Assembly (NCBI GenBank): GCA_016185425.1
Contig: JACPNQ010000006.1
Span: forward strand, 186,001-250,000
DNA from: Acidobacteriota bacterium
GTDB lineage: Bacteria > Acidobacteriota > Terriglobia > Bryobacterales > Bryobacteraceae
Reading direction: 5' to 3'
Length of the DNA: 64,000 nucleotides
Position 1 is the first letter of the stretch, and the number at the start of each line of letters is the position of its first letter. The notes below the pieces were generated by a model. That model saw nothing but the letters and a program-made list of their open reading frames with translations, was not told where the DNA came from and made no database searches. This document shows positions 37,377 through 46,844 of this stretch, one piece after another. A program made the translations under genes and the position numbers.

Positions 37377-38282
37377 CTACTTGCTCCGGTTCCTAAACAG
37401 CTCCATGATCTCTTTGGGCTCGGGTGGTTCGCCAGGCGTGGGGATGCCTTTCGCTTTGCCCCAACGGTGAATCCAGGAGATGCCCGACGTTCCGGTATAG
37501 CCGTCGGCCAGCCTGTAGGCGGGGTGGCGAAGGGCTTGCTCCAGCGAGACGAACTCGTAGCCACGGGTTCCGATCATCTGCAAGAGATCGGGCATCGAGT
37601 CCGCGTTGAGCTGGTTGGCGTGGATCAAGAGGATTTGCGGGAAATCTTCGCCTGCCACCTTTTTCCCCGCTGATTCGAAGAAGGCGAATAGGCTCGCCAT
37701 GTATACGAGATACGTCTGGCGGATCTTTGCGGCTTGCGCGGTATCCTTCTTCAATGCGTCCGCATAGACAGCGGCGAATAGCCAGTCGGAGTTGTCGATT
37801 GTGACGGGAGCAACCGTGTAGTTGTGCTGTTGCAGGAATTGGGCGAGGCCGGACTTTGTCGCTTCGTCTTTGCCGGTGAAGAGGAACGCGTGGCGGTAGT
37901 AGACGGGCCGCTTGCCGGTGGCTTGTTGCAACGCCGTTTCGGCTTTGAGGATATCGGCGGTGTATTCGGCGAGCGGGATCTGGTTGATGTTCCGGTGCGT
38001 ATGGCTGTGGTTCCCGAGTTCGAGACCGGCGCCGAGCCACATGCGCAGGATGGATTGCAGGCCATCCTCACCGATTTGCGGCACGCGGCCGGGATTGACG
38101 AAGCCCATGGCGTGCGTGCCTTTGAGCGGCTTCAACAGTTTCGCGGTCATGGCGCGGATGGACACGAGGTCATTCGCGGATGCATTGTCGCCGCCGCGGG
38201 GCAGATCGTCGATGGTGATGACAACCTGGCGCGGTTGCGCGGCGGCGATGGCGATCGTAAATACAAGGGGGAGGAGACGCAT
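37377..38282 (-). CDS. Polysaccharide deacetylase family protein, secreted
   Basis: This encodes 301 aa. The signal peptide is about 1-16 (L-P-L-V-F-T-I-A-I-A-A-A). NodB-type motifs: V-V-I-T-I-D-D-L-P (motif 1, Asp pair) at about 20-28 and L-G-N-H-S-H-T-H (motif 2, zinc His pair) at about 90-97; Y-Y-R-H-A-F-L is a variant of the R-x-P-Y/F motif 3. The enzyme would remove acetyl groups from a cell-wall or exported polysaccharide. It is the last gene of a leftward three-gene group with the serine-hydrolase-like protein (2-base gap) and the AI-2E-type permease. Confidence 0.83.
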   Translation of the reverse strand: MRLLPLVFTIAIAAAQPRQVVITIDDLPRGGDNASANDLVSIRAMTAKLLKPLKGTHAMGFVNPGRVPQIGEDGLQSILRMWLGAGLELGNHSHTHRNINQIPLAEYTADILKAETALQQATGKRPVYYRHAFLFTGKDEATKSGLAQFLQQHNYTVAPVTIDNSDWLFAAVYADALKKDTAQAAKIRQTYLVYMASLFAFFESAGKKVAGEDFPQILLIHANQLNADSMPDLLQMIGTRGYEFVSLEQALRHPAYRLADGYTGTSGISWIHRWGKAKGIPTPGEPPEPKEIMELFRNRSK

Positions 38283-38284
38283 GG

Positions 38285-39571
38285 TTATGGAATACGGGAG
38301 CCGGTGGAACTGCGGCCGCCTTGCTCGAGTGTTACGCGGCTCGGCTTGCCGCCGGGGCCGAGGTCGAACAGGAGGGCGGCGCCGATCTCTTTCTGGACGA
38401 ATACCGTGAGGGATTCGGGCGTGATTTCGAGCGTGGATTGCCCGGAAATGGTCGCAAGCATCCGGTTGCCTTCGCGGCGGATGGTGAGGGTTGTGCGGGG
38501 CGCGATCCCGTAGGCGCCGATGTAGAGATCGAGCGTTTCCGGCGGAAGGGTGATCGTCCCGTAGGTGCGGGTCATCCGGGCGGGCTCGCCGAGGAAGAGC
38601 GCGGCGAGGTCCCGTCCGATGCGGCCAACGGCCGCGCTGTTATTGTTGCTGAGCACGACCGAAACGAGGCGTTCCTCGGGGAAGCGGAGGAAATAGGCGG
38701 AGTAGCCGAAGATGCTGCCGAGGTGGCTGTAGACGGGGCGGTCGAAGAGCTTATCGGACTTCAGCAGTTTCGCGCGCGCCGGTGCTTTCAGGACGGCGTC
38801 GCCACCCAGGGCGCGGTCCCAGCGCAGGAGGTCCGTGGCGGTGGCGTAGAGGCCGCTCGCGCCGATAGTGATGGACCTGTCGTTGAACGGCGCGTGGCGG
38901 ATGGCCTGGCCGGAGCCGTTGTAGCCTTCGGCGCGGTTGAGGAGGATGGCGTCGGTGCTGTCCTGCCCCGATGCGGACATGCCGGCGGGCTGGAAGATGT
39001 GACGCTGCATGTATTCGGCGTAGCTGAGTCCGGACGCTTTCTCGATGACGAGAGAGAGCGCGATATAGCCGGTGAAGCTGAAGCGATTGCGCGTGCCGGG
39101 CGGGAATTCGAGGGGGATCTGGCTGAGTTTTGCCAGGGTGCGGGCGGGTGGAGAAGGGAGGCTGGGGGCGTCGCGGATTTCAGGGACCTCGGCGAAGTCG
39201 GGGAGGCCGGAGGCGTCGGCGAGCAGGTGCTGGATGGTGATGGTTTTCCAGGCGTCCGGACAGCTTGCGAGGTAGCCGCAGAGCGAGTCGGTGAGCTTGA
39301 GCTTGTTCTGTTCTTCCAGTTGGAGGATGGAGGCGGCTGTGAACTGGCGGGACAGACCGCCGATGCGGAATTTGGTCTCGATGGTGTTCGGAACGCCATG
39401 TTCGACATTTGCGAATCCATAGCCATTGGAGAAGAGCGTGCGGCCATCCTTCGCGATGAGCACGGCGCCCATGAAGGCGTTGTCCCTGGCGGCGTTGCTC
39501 ATGTAGTCGATGGCGCGTTGGATGTTGTCCTGCGCGGAGAGTGCGAGCGCGGTAAGGAGGATCAGTTTCAT
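38285..39571 (-). CDS. Beta-lactamase/class-C-like serine hydrolase homologue lacking catalytic residues
   Basis: This encodes 428 aa; the signal peptide is about 1-13. Overall it matches the class C beta-lactamase/PBP4* fold (G-A-V-L-I-A-K-D-G, E-T-K-F-R-I-G, F-T-A-A-S-I-L-Q-L, H-L-L-A-D-A-S-G-L-P-D). However, the nucleophile motif S-x-x-K is G72-L-S-R75 (Ser to Gly, Lys to Arg), and the second motif Y-S-N is F164-S-F166. The third motif survives as H-L-G. The protein is full length, so it is probably a pseudoenzyme that binds rather than cleaves peptidoglycan or a peptide. It overlaps the upstream permease gene by 4 bases. Confidence 0.8.
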   Translation of the reverse strand: MKLILLTALALSAQDNIQRAIDYMSNAARDNAFMGAVLIAKDGRTLFSNGYGFANVEHGVPNTIETKFRIGGLSRQFTAASILQLEEQNKLKLTDSLCGYLASCPDAWKTITIQHLLADASGLPDFAEVPEIRDAPSLPSPPARTLAKLSQIPLEFPPGTRNRFSFTGYIALSLVIEKASGLSYAEYMQRHIFQPAGMSASGQDSTDAILLNRAEGYNGSGQAIRHAPFNDRSITIGASGLYATATDLLRWDRALGGDAVLKAPARAKLLKSDKLFDRPVYSHLGSIFGYSAYFLRFPEERLVSVVLSNNNSAAVGRIGRDLAALFLGEPARMTRTYGTITLPPETLDLYIGAYGIAPRTTLTIRREGNRMLATISGQSTLEITPESLTVFVQKEIGAALLFDLGPGGKPSRVTLEQGGRSSTGSRIP

Positions 39572-40629
39572 GCTTCCCTCATCGCCAGGGTTCGGCGGTA
39601 GATGATGCGGAAGACGGCGAGTAACGGCACTGACAGGAACATACCCGTTATACCGCCGATCTGCTCGCCGGCGAGCACACCGAAAAGGACCAGCAGCGGA
39701 TGCATCTCGATGCCCGCGCTATAGAGGATTGGCTGCAGGACGTAGTCCTGGAAAAGTCGATACGCCAGGAAGAAGACGATGAGACCGCCGACATGGTGGT
39801 ACCCGCTGAACGCCGCGACAAGGCTGACTATCACCATCCCGGACAGCGGCCCCACGACGGGCACAAATTCCAACAGTCCGCAGATGCCCGCGAGGAGCAC
39901 CGCGTACGGCACGCCGGAGACACCGAAAACGAGCATATGCGACGTAAACGTCGCGAGGGCAAGCAGGAAAACGGCGCGCATGTAGAGGCCGAGGAGTTTG
40001 TCGACGTCGGTGACGATGTGATTCGCCAGTTCCTGATGATCGTCACGGGTGAAGATCGCGACAATCGCGGTCCGAATCTCGACGAGCGCCAATTCAATAA
40101 GAAAGGCGAGAATCGGAATCAGAATCGCGAACAAGAGTGTGGACAACTGACTGACCAGCCCTTTGCCGATGGCCGACAGCGCCGGCAGAAGCATCTCCTT
40201 ACCCGTTTCCAGTTGCGTACTCATCGCCTCGGCGATCTGTTCGCGGTAAGGGGCGAGGACCGACGGCAGGTGATTTTGCAGAATCGTGTCGCGTTGCTGT
40301 AGGAGTTCGGGGAGCCGCCCCCCAAGTTGCGTAGCTTCCGACGCGATTCGCGTACCGATGATGAGCACGGCGGCGATAACCACGGCGAGACCTGTCAAAT
40401 AGACGGCGCTGGGTGCAATGCCGCGCGGCATCTTCGGCGGCAGCGCGCGGCGGACCATTTCCACAAGCGGGTGAAGCAGGTAGGCCAGCAACAGTGCGAT
40501 GGTGAAGACGAGCAATGTGGTACGCGCAAGCCAGGCGAGCTCAACAAGAAGAAGGACCAGGAATACGGTCCAGGTGACACGGGCGGCGCGGGCGTCTATA
40601 CCGAGCATATTGTCTATTGAACGTAGCAT
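39568..40629 (-). CDS. AI-2E family (PerM-like) permease
   Basis: This encodes 353 aa from ATG 40629, with about eight TM helices: a pair near the N-terminus (about 20-55), one at about 75-95, a long amphipathic middle region, then C-terminal helices with F-V-P-V-V-G-P-L-S-G-M, L-Q-P-I-L-Y-S-A-G and F-G-V-L-A-G-E-Q-I-G-G-I-T-G-M-F-L-S-V-P. These are hallmarks of the AI-2E/UPF0118 family. Members export autoinducer-2 or act as Na+/H+ antiporters; the function here is open. It heads the leftward group and is only 25 bases from the divergent carboxyltransferase gene. Confidence 0.85.
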   Translation of the reverse strand: MLRSIDNMLGIDARAARVTWTVFLVLLLVELAWLARTTLLVFTIALLLAYLLHPLVEMVRRALPPKMPRGIAPSAVYLTGLAVVIAAVLIIGTRIASEATQLGGRLPELLQQRDTILQNHLPSVLAPYREQIAEAMSTQLETGKEMLLPALSAIGKGLVSQLSTLLFAILIPILAFLIELALVEIRTAIVAIFTRDDHQELANHIVTDVDKLLGLYMRAVFLLALATFTSHMLVFGVSGVPYAVLLAGICGLLEFVPVVGPLSGMVIVSLVAAFSGYHHVGGLIVFFLAYRLFQDYVLQPILYSAGIEMHPLLVLFGVLAGEQIGGITGMFLSVPLLAVFRIIYRRTLAMREA

Positions 40630-40654
40630 CGGAACTATACTGGGAGCCAACGGC

Positions 40655-42229
40655 ATGGCGAATTGGATTCGCGAGCGGCTCACCGAACTGCGGACGCTCG
40701 AAGAGAAATTGCGAGCGGGGGGCGGGCCGGCCAAGGCGGAGAAACAACACCGCGATGGCAAGCTGACCGCGCGCGAGCGCGTGACCGCGCTGCTCGATCC
40801 GGGCACCTTGTCGATAGAGATCGGCCTGCTGGTGGCGCACGATCTATATGACGGTCAAGCTCCGGCGGCAGGTGTTGTCACTGTGGTTGGACGCATCGCG
40901 GGGCGCCCCGCGGTGATAGTGGCGAACGACGCGACGGTGAAGGCGGGCGCGTGGTGGCCGGAGACCATAACGAAGATTCTGCGCGCGCAGGAGATCGCGA
41001 TGCGCAACCGGATTCCAATTGTCTACCTGGTGGATTCGGCGGGAGTGAATCTGCCGCTGCAGGACGGCATCTTTCCGGGCCAATATGGCGCGGCGCGAAT
41101 CTTCTATTACAACTCGCTGATGCGGCGGAAGCTCCGCGTGCCGCAGATCGCGGCGGTGATGGGGATGTGCATCGCGGGAGGCGCCTACCTGCCGGCGTTG
41201 AGCGACGTGATCTACATGGTGGAGGGCACGAGCTTCATGGGGCTCGGCGGGCCGAACCTGGTGAAGGGCGCAACCGGACAGGTGAATACAGCGGAGGATT
41301 TGGGTGGCGCGCGGATGCATACCTCCGAGAGCGGCGTGGCGCATTACAGGGCAGTGGACGATGCGAATTGCCTTCGGCAGATTCGGGAGCGGTTCGCGTC
41401 CTTTCCGGCCCCCGCCAGAGCGCCGGATGATCCGGGCGCGGCGGCAGAGGGCATCTATGAGGTGCTGCCGAACGATCATCGTCTGCCGTATTCGATGGAG
41501 TCTCTCCTCGGGTGCATCCTGGATGCCGGAGGCTTTCATGAGTTTCAACCGGATTACGCCGCGGAGATCCTCTGTGCCGATGCCAGGCTGGGCGGCCGTG
41601 CAGTGGCTGTAATTGCCAACCGGCGAGGGTTTTTGAAGTCGCAGACGGGGCCGCGGATTGGCGGGATTGTATATACGGAGTCCGCCCGGAAAGTGAATTA
41701 CTTCGTCGAGAACGCGGAGCGCGCCGGGACGCCGATTCTCTACGTGCAGGACGTGAGCGGATTCATGGTCGGCCTGGATGCGGAGAAGGGCGGCATTATC
41801 CGGGCGGGGGCCGAGATGGTGGAATCGATGGCCTGTGCGACCGTGCCGAAGATTGTCTTGACCGTGAACCATGCGTCCGGCGCTGGTTATTATGCGATGG
41901 CCGGGCAGGGGTTCGATCCGCACTTTACGTTCTCCTGGCCGACGGCGCGCATTGGAGTGATGGAGGGCGAGTCGGCAGTACAAGCGGTGCACGGTACGGA
42001 GCTGGAGCGCTTGAAACAGGCCGGGCAGGCCGTACCCGGGGAGTTGCAGGAACGGATTGCGAAAACGCGCGCGGACTATGAGCGATGGCTGGACGCGAAG
42101 TACGCGGCCGCGCGGGGGCACTGCGACGCCGTGATCGACCCGGCCGCGTCGCGCGAGATCCTGGCGATGGCGCTCGATGTGTGCACGGCGGCAGGGCATC
42201 GCGAACACCTCGTATTGGAGCGGCTATGA
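40655..42229 (+). CDS. Acyl-CoA carboxylase, carboxyltransferase (beta) subunit
   Basis: This encodes 524 aa from ATG 40655 with a GGGAG RBS. It has both crotonase-like halves of the carboxyltransferase family: [11 protein letters not shown] at the start, [11 protein letters not shown], an oxyanion [11 protein letters not shown], then [13 protein letters not shown] and [11 protein letters not shown]. The best fit is the methylcrotonyl/geranyl/propionyl-CoA group; the following AtuA and enoyl-CoA hydratase genes favour methylcrotonyl- or geranyl-CoA type chemistry. The biotin-carrying alpha subunit is not in the window. It is coupled to the next gene by ATGA. Confidence 0.85.
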   Translation: MANWIRERLTELRTLEEKLRAGGGPAKAEKQHRDGKLTARERVTALLDPGTLSIEIGLLVAHDLYDGQAPAAGVVTVVGRIAGRPAVIVANDATVKAGAWWPETITKILRAQEIAMRNRIPIVYLVDSAGVNLPLQDGIFPGQYGAARIFYYNSLMRRKLRVPQIAAVMGMCIAGGAYLPALSDVIYMVEGTSFMGLGGPNLVKGATGQVNTAEDLGGARMHTSESGVAHYRAVDDANCLRQIRERFASFPAPARAPDDPGAAAEGIYEVLPNDHRLPYSMESLLGCILDAGGFHEFQPDYAAEILCADARLGGRAVAVIANRRGFLKSQTGPRIGGIVYTESARKVNYFVENAERAGTPILYVQDVSGFMVGLDAEKGGIIRAGAEMVESMACATVPKIVLTVNHASGAGYYAMAGQGFDPHFTFSWPTARIGVMEGESAVQAVHGTELERLKQAGQAVPGELQERIAKTRADYERWLDAKYAAARGHCDAVIDPAASREILAMALDVCTAAGHREHLVLERL

Positions 42230-43560
42230 TCCGGATTGCGAATGGGCAGGGGTTCTGGGGTGATTGGCTGGAAGCGCCAGTGCGCTTGGTGGAGCAGGGG
42301 CCGATCGACTACCTGATTCTCGACTACCTGGCCGAAGTGACGATGTCGATCGTGCAGAAGCAGAAGCAGGCCGATCCGTTGTTGGGATATGCGCGCGATT
42401 TTCCGCCGTTGATCGGGCGCATCGCCGCGAAAATGAAGGAGCGTCGTGTGCGCGTTGTTGCGAATGCGGGCGGGGTGAATCCCGTGGCATGCGCGCGCGA
42501 AGTCAAACGGCTGGCTCCGGAATTGAAAGTGGCCGTGGTGCTGGGCGACGATTTGTACGGCCGCGTCGACGATTTTCTGGCGCGCGGACTGGAGCTGAAA
42601 AATCTCGATACCGGCGAGCCGCTGTCCCTGATTCGCTCGCAGATCTCTTCGGCAAATGCTTACATAGGAGCCTTCCCATTGGCGGAGGCGCTGGCCACGG
42701 GCGCGGATGTAGTGATTGCGGGGCGGTCCACGGACACGGCGCTCGCGCTCGGGCCGATGGTGCATGAGTTCGGATGGAAACCGGACCAGTTTGATTTGCT
42801 GGCCGCGGGGACGATTGCCGGCCACATCGTGGAATGCGGCGCCCAGTGCACCGGTGGAAACTGCATTGCGGACTGGCAAACGATTCCCGGCTTCGCCAAC
42901 ATCGGCTATCCGATTATTGAAGCCGAGCCGGACGGGACATTTGTGATTACGAAGCACCACGGGACTGGCGGGCGCGTGTCGCTGGAGACGGTGAAGGAGC
43001 AACTGTTGTATGAGCTCGGCGATCCGCGTAACTACATCACTCCCGATTGCGTGGCCGACTTCACGACCGTGCGGCTCAAGACCGATGGCGCGGATCGTGT
43101 GCGCGTGAGCGGCATTAAAGGCCGCCCCGCTACGCCGTTTCTGAAGGTTTCGATCAGCTATCTGTATGGGTACAAGGCGACGGGGACCATCGTCTATAGC
43201 TGGCCGGACGCACTGGAGAAGGCGAAGAAGGCCGATGAAATTGTGCGCGCGCGTTTACTTGGGCTGGGGCTGCGGTTTGAAGAGATCTACAGCGAATACT
43301 TTGGCGCGAATGCGTGCCATGGCCCCGCGGCGCCCGGTATTGGCCAGCCCGCTGAAGTGATGCTGCGCGTCGGCGTGCGCGACAAAAACAAAAAAGCCGT
43401 CGATCGCTTTACGCGGGAGATGATTCCGCTCGTGTTGAACGGTCCGCCGACCGCGACCGGTTATGGTGATGGACGGCCGCCGGTGCGCGAAGTAGTGGCG
43501 TACTGGCCCGCGCTGATCCCGCGAGGAGAGATTGAGACGCGCGTGGAGGTAGTGCAATGA
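42226..43560 (+). CDS. AtuA family protein (DUF1446), large domain
   Basis: This encodes 444 aa from ATG 42226. It has the DUF1446 core: [10 protein letters not shown] near the start, then [19 protein letters not shown] and [13 protein letters not shown], followed by [12 protein letters not shown] and G-G-R-V-S. AtuA proteins are needed for acyclic terpene (citronellol/geraniol) use in Pseudomonas, but the reaction is not established. Here the C-terminal piece is a separate gene that follows with an ATGA overlap. The start is also coupled to the carboxyltransferase stop. Confidence 0.84.
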   Translation: MIRIANGQGFWGDWLEAPVRLVEQGPIDYLILDYLAEVTMSIVQKQKQADPLLGYARDFPPLIGRIAAKMKERRVRVVANAGGVNPVACAREVKRLAPELKVAVVLGDDLYGRVDDFLARGLELKNLDTGEPLSLIRSQISSANAYIGAFPLAEALATGADVVIAGRSTDTALALGPMVHEFGWKPDQFDLLAAGTIAGHIVECGAQCTGGNCIADWQTIPGFANIGYPIIEAEPDGTFVITKHHGTGGRVSLETVKEQLLYELGDPRNYITPDCVADFTTVRLKTDGADRVRVSGIKGRPATPFLKVSISYLYGYKATGTIVYSWPDALEKAKKADEIVRARLLGLGLRFEEIYSEYFGANACHGPAAPGIGQPAEVMLRVGVRDKNKKAVDRFTREMIPLVLNGPPTATGYGDGRPPVREVVAYWPALIPRGEIETRVEVVQ

Positions 43561-43889
43561 GAGTTCCGCTTTCGAGAATCGCGCATGGACGCAGCGGGGA
43601 TAAGGGCGATACGTCGAACATCGGCATCATTGCGTACAACGAGAAGAACTATCCGATCCTGCTGCGTGAGGTGACGCCGGAGCGCGTGAAGGCCCACTTT
43701 GGCGCGTTGATTGAGGGACGCGTGGAACGCTTTGAACTGCCGAACCTGGGCGCCCTGAATTTTCTCTGTCATGGCGCGTTGGGGGGCGGTGGGACACTAT
43801 CCCTGCGCATCGACGCGCAGGGAAAAACAATGGCTGCCGGACTGTTGGGGATGGAGATTGAGGTCAATGATTCCGAACTTAGTCGTTAG
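43557..43889 (+). CDS. AtuA C-terminal-like small domain protein
   Basis: This encodes 110 aa corresponding to the ferredoxin-fold C-terminal domain of longer AtuA proteins. Key features: [20 protein letters not shown] and [15 protein letters not shown]. It probably assembles with the large AtuA subunit next to it. It overlaps the enoyl-CoA hydratase gene by 23 bases, an unusually long overlap in this window. Confidence 0.8.
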   Translation: MRVPLSRIAHGRSGDKGDTSNIGIIAYNEKNYPILLREVTPERVKAHFGALIEGRVERFELPNLGALNFLCHGALGGGGTLSLRIDAQGKTMAAGLLGMEIEVNDSELSR

Positions 43890-44646
43890 CCAGGAAGGGC
43901 GCGTGCGCCGCGTCACCATGGCGCGGGAGGAAAAGCGCAACGCGTTAAACATCGCACTCTGCGAAGCGCTGCTACGCGAATTTGACGAAGCCGCGGCCGA
44001 CCCGCACACCGGGTGCATTTTGCTGGACGCCCTGGGGAAGGTGTTTTGCTCCGGTATGGACCTGGATGAGTCGCTGGAGCACGGGCCGAAAGGCGAGTTG
44101 GAAGTACACGAGCGGCTATTCACCATCGGCCAGCGCATCACCACGCCGATTGTCGCCGCTGTGCAAGGGCCGGCGCTTGCGGGCGGCTTGGGCCTGTTGT
44201 GCAACGCGCATGTTGTGGTAGCCGCGATGGGTACGAATTTCGGCATCACGGAGCTGCGCATCGGCATGTTTCCATTTGTCATTTTTCGCGCCCTTGCCGC
44301 GGCGATCGGCGAACGCCGGGCACTGGAGCTGAGCCTGACCGCGCGTGTTTTTCAAACGGACGAAGCATTGCGCATCGGGCTCATCCACCAGGCCGCGCCG
44401 GAGGTTGAAGTGGACGATCGCGCTTCCGCGCTGGCGCACACGATCGCAAGCCACAGCCCCGCCGCGACTGCTCTCGGCATGGAATACGTCACCCGCGCGA
44501 ATGCATCGCCGGGCGAGGCGGCCGAACTGGCCCGGAGCCTGAGAACCCGCGTCTTCAATCATCCCGACTATGCCGAGGGCGTGGCGGCGTTTAAGGAAAA
44601 GCGCAAGGCGGACTGGCCCTCGCTCCACGGAGAGCCGCAAGCGTGA
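43867..44646 (+). CDS. Enoyl-CoA hydratase/isomerase family protein
   Basis: This encodes 259 aa from ATG 43867, a crotonase-fold enzyme. It has K-R-N-A-L-N (CoA loop), F-C-S-G-M-D-L (oxyanion hole part 1), G-P-A-L-A-G-G-L-G-L-L (part 2) and I-T-E-L-R-I-G-M-F-P with a Glu at the expected catalytic position. It is most like methylglutaconyl- or isohexenylglutaconyl-CoA hydratases (LiuC/AtuE), which act just after the carboxylase step; this matches the operon. The stop overlaps the penicillin acylase start (GTGA). Confidence 0.83.
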   Translation: MIPNLVVSQEGRVRRVTMAREEKRNALNIALCEALLREFDEAAADPHTGCILLDALGKVFCSGMDLDESLEHGPKGELEVHERLFTIGQRITTPIVAAVQGPALAGGLGLLCNAHVVVAAMGTNFGITELRIGMFPFVIFRALAAAIGERRALELSLTARVFQTDEALRIGLIHQAAPEVEVDDRASALAHTIASHSPAATALGMEYVTRANASPGEAAELARSLRTRVFNHPDYAEGVAAFKEKRKADWPSLHGEPQA

Positions 44647-46844
44647 AGGCTTGGCTGCTGGCTCTCGCCGTCGCCGCCGCCAATGCGGAAGAGGTGAAGA
44701 TTCACGGCGTACGGCAGCCGGTGGAGATCCTTCGCGATCAATGGGGTGTGCCGCACATCTACGCCCAATCCCAGGATGACCTGTTCTTCGCGCAAGGCTA
44801 TATGGCGGCGCGCGACCGCCTGTTCCAGCTTGATCTGTGGAGGCGCCAGGGCACCGGGAAACTCGCCGAGGTACTCGGCCCGAACTTTGTCGAGCGGGAC
44901 CGCACCGCGCTGTTGTTGCGATTCCGCGGCGACTGGCGGAAGGAGTGGCCAAGCTACGCGCCGGACACCTGGCACATTGTCAACGCGTTTGTCCGGGGCA
45001 TTAACGCGTACGTGCAAGACCCTCGCCGGAAGAAAACGGCGGAGTTCCGGAAACTGGGCTACGAGCCGGGACTGTGGCAGCCGAACGACGTCGTCTCGCG
45101 CATGGCCGTGTTCTCCATGATGACGAACCTCCTATCCGAGGTGGGACGCGCACGGCTCGTCGATACCCACGGCGCCGCGGCCATCGAGAAGTGGATGCCG
45201 CCCGACCCGTTCGTGAAGATCGAAATTCCACGCGAGCTGAATCTGAAGGAAGTGCGCACCAGCTCCATCGCGGTATTCGACGACGCGACCGGCGACGTCG
45301 CCGGCGTGACGCAGGGGAGCAACAACTGGGTCGTGGCGGGCCGGCTGTCGGCTACAGGCAAACCGCTGCTGGCGAGCGATCCGCACCGCACACTGCAGAT
45401 TCCGTCGCTGCGCCGGACCGTTCACTTGGTTGCGCCCGGGTGGAACGTGATCGGTTCCGGCGAGCCGTCGCTGCCCGGAGTGGCGCTGGGACACAACGAG
45501 ACGATCGGATTTGGATTCACGATTACGGGCACCGATCAGCAGGATCTCTACGTGGAGCAATTGCATCCCACCGATCCGTCGCAGTATTTGTACAAGGGCC
45601 AGTGGAAGCGGATGGAAACCGAGCGCCATTCGATCGCCGTCAAAGGCGAGAAGCCGCGCGCCGTGGAGACGCAGTATACGGTGCACGGACCGGTCATTGG
45701 GACAGACCTCCCGCTACGCCGCGCGTATGTGATGCGATGGGTCGGCGCGGAGCCGGGAACAGCCGGGTATCTGGCCGGGCTGTCGCTCGCTCGCGCGAAG
45801 GATTGGCGGGAGTTCCTCTCCGCCGTCGATCGATACAAAACGCCCGCGGAGAATCTTGTCTACGCTGACACCGCCGGCCACATCGGCTTCGCTGTCACCG
45901 GATTGACGCCTATACGCGGCAATTGGAGCGGACTGCTGCCAGTGCCAGGTCACACGGGCGAATATGAATGGCAGGGCTTTCTGAATCCCGGCGAGCTGCC
46001 GCGCTTCCTCGATCCACCGAAAGGCTTCATCGCGTCGGCGAACAATAACATTCTGCCGCCTGGCTATAAGCGCGCGCTGCAGTTTGAGTGGGCACCCAAC
46101 TATAGAGTGAATCGAATAGCCGAACGGCTCGGCGCCGGCCGTGCATGGACCCTCGACGGAATGCAGGCGCTGCAGCTCGATGTGGAATCGGCACCCGCCA
46201 AACGCCTGCTCGCGATTGCGCGCAAGTGGACGCCGCCGGCAGCGTCGAAGTCCGCATCCATTCTTCCGCTGCTCCGCGAATGGAATGGGCGGATGACGCG
46301 GGAGTCGGCGGCGGCCGCGGTCTTTCTGATGTGGATGTCGCGGCTGACGGCGGCAGTCGTTGAAAATGCGCCTGGCCTGGCAACATCGGTGGAGATCGCG
46401 TTGCAATCGCTCGAAGCAAAGCCGCGTCCGGACCTGCTCGCGCGGACCTTGGACGCAACGGTCATGGAGTTTGAAACCGCGCTCGGTCCGGACCGCAACC
46501 ACTGGCGCTACGGCAACCTCCACTTCCTCTATCTAAAGCATCCGGCAGTCGAAAAATCCTTCGACCGTGGTCCGATACCGCTAGGCGGCGACGCATCCAC
46601 CGTCAACGCGCTGGCCGGACCGGGTTTTCGTGTCACCGTCGGGGCAAGCTTTCGTATGGTGCTTGACTTCGCCGATTGGGACCGGTCGCGTATGACCAAC
46701 ATGCCCGGCGAATCCGGCGACCCGGAGAGTCCGCACTACGCAGACCTCCTCGACGAGTGGATCGCCGGCCGCTATCACCCGATGCCATTCACCCGCAAGG
46801 CCGTTGAAGCCGCCACCCGCGAACGGATAATATTGGTCCCATAG
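44643..46844 (+). CDS. Penicillin acylase family Ntn-hydrolase
   Basis: This encodes 733 aa from GTG 44643. The signal peptide is about 1-15. The alpha segment has D-x-W-G-V-P-H-I-Y-A and F-F-A-Q-G-Y-M-A-A-R-D-R-L-F-Q. Autocatalytic cleavage is expected before Ser226 in Q-G-S-N-N-W-V-V-A-G, which then becomes the N-terminal nucleophile of the beta subunit (about 507 aa); L-L-A-S-D-P-H and G-H-N-E-T-I-G-F-G-F-T supply further active-site features. Substrates in this family include penicillins and acyl-homoserine lactones; which applies here is unknown. It is coupled to the enoyl-CoA hydratase gene, and the DUF5990-like gene starts right after its stop. Confidence 0.88.
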   Translation: MKAWLLALAVAAANAEEVKIHGVRQPVEILRDQWGVPHIYAQSQDDLFFAQGYMAARDRLFQLDLWRRQGTGKLAEVLGPNFVERDRTALLLRFRGDWRKEWPSYAPDTWHIVNAFVRGINAYVQDPRRKKTAEFRKLGYEPGLWQPNDVVSRMAVFSMMTNLLSEVGRARLVDTHGAAAIEKWMPPDPFVKIEIPRELNLKEVRTSSIAVFDDATGDVAGVTQGSNNWVVAGRLSATGKPLLASDPHRTLQIPSLRRTVHLVAPGWNVIGSGEPSLPGVALGHNETIGFGFTITGTDQQDLYVEQLHPTDPSQYLYKGQWKRMETERHSIAVKGEKPRAVETQYTVHGPVIGTDLPLRRAYVMRWVGAEPGTAGYLAGLSLARAKDWREFLSAVDRYKTPAENLVYADTAGHIGFAVTGLTPIRGNWSGLLPVPGHTGEYEWQGFLNPGELPRFLDPPKGFIASANNNILPPGYKRALQFEWAPNYRVNRIAERLGAGRAWTLDGMQALQLDVESAPAKRLLAIARKWTPPAASKSASILPLLREWNGRMTRESAAAAVFLMWMSRLTAAVVENAPGLATSVEIALQSLEAKPRPDLLARTLDATVMEFETALGPDRNHWRYGNLHFLYLKHPAVEKSFDRGPIPLGGDASTVNALAGPGFRVTVGASFRMVLDFADWDRSRMTNMPGESGDPESPHYADLLDEWIAGRYHPMPFTRKAVEAATRERIILVP

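Noticed and set aside
38321..39601. Plus-strand frame of about 426 codons opposite the serine-hydrolase-like gene
   Set aside because: Gly/Glu/Ala-rich composition with no motif, lying exactly over a gene with clear family similarity and a 4-base operon overlap; taken as a shadow.
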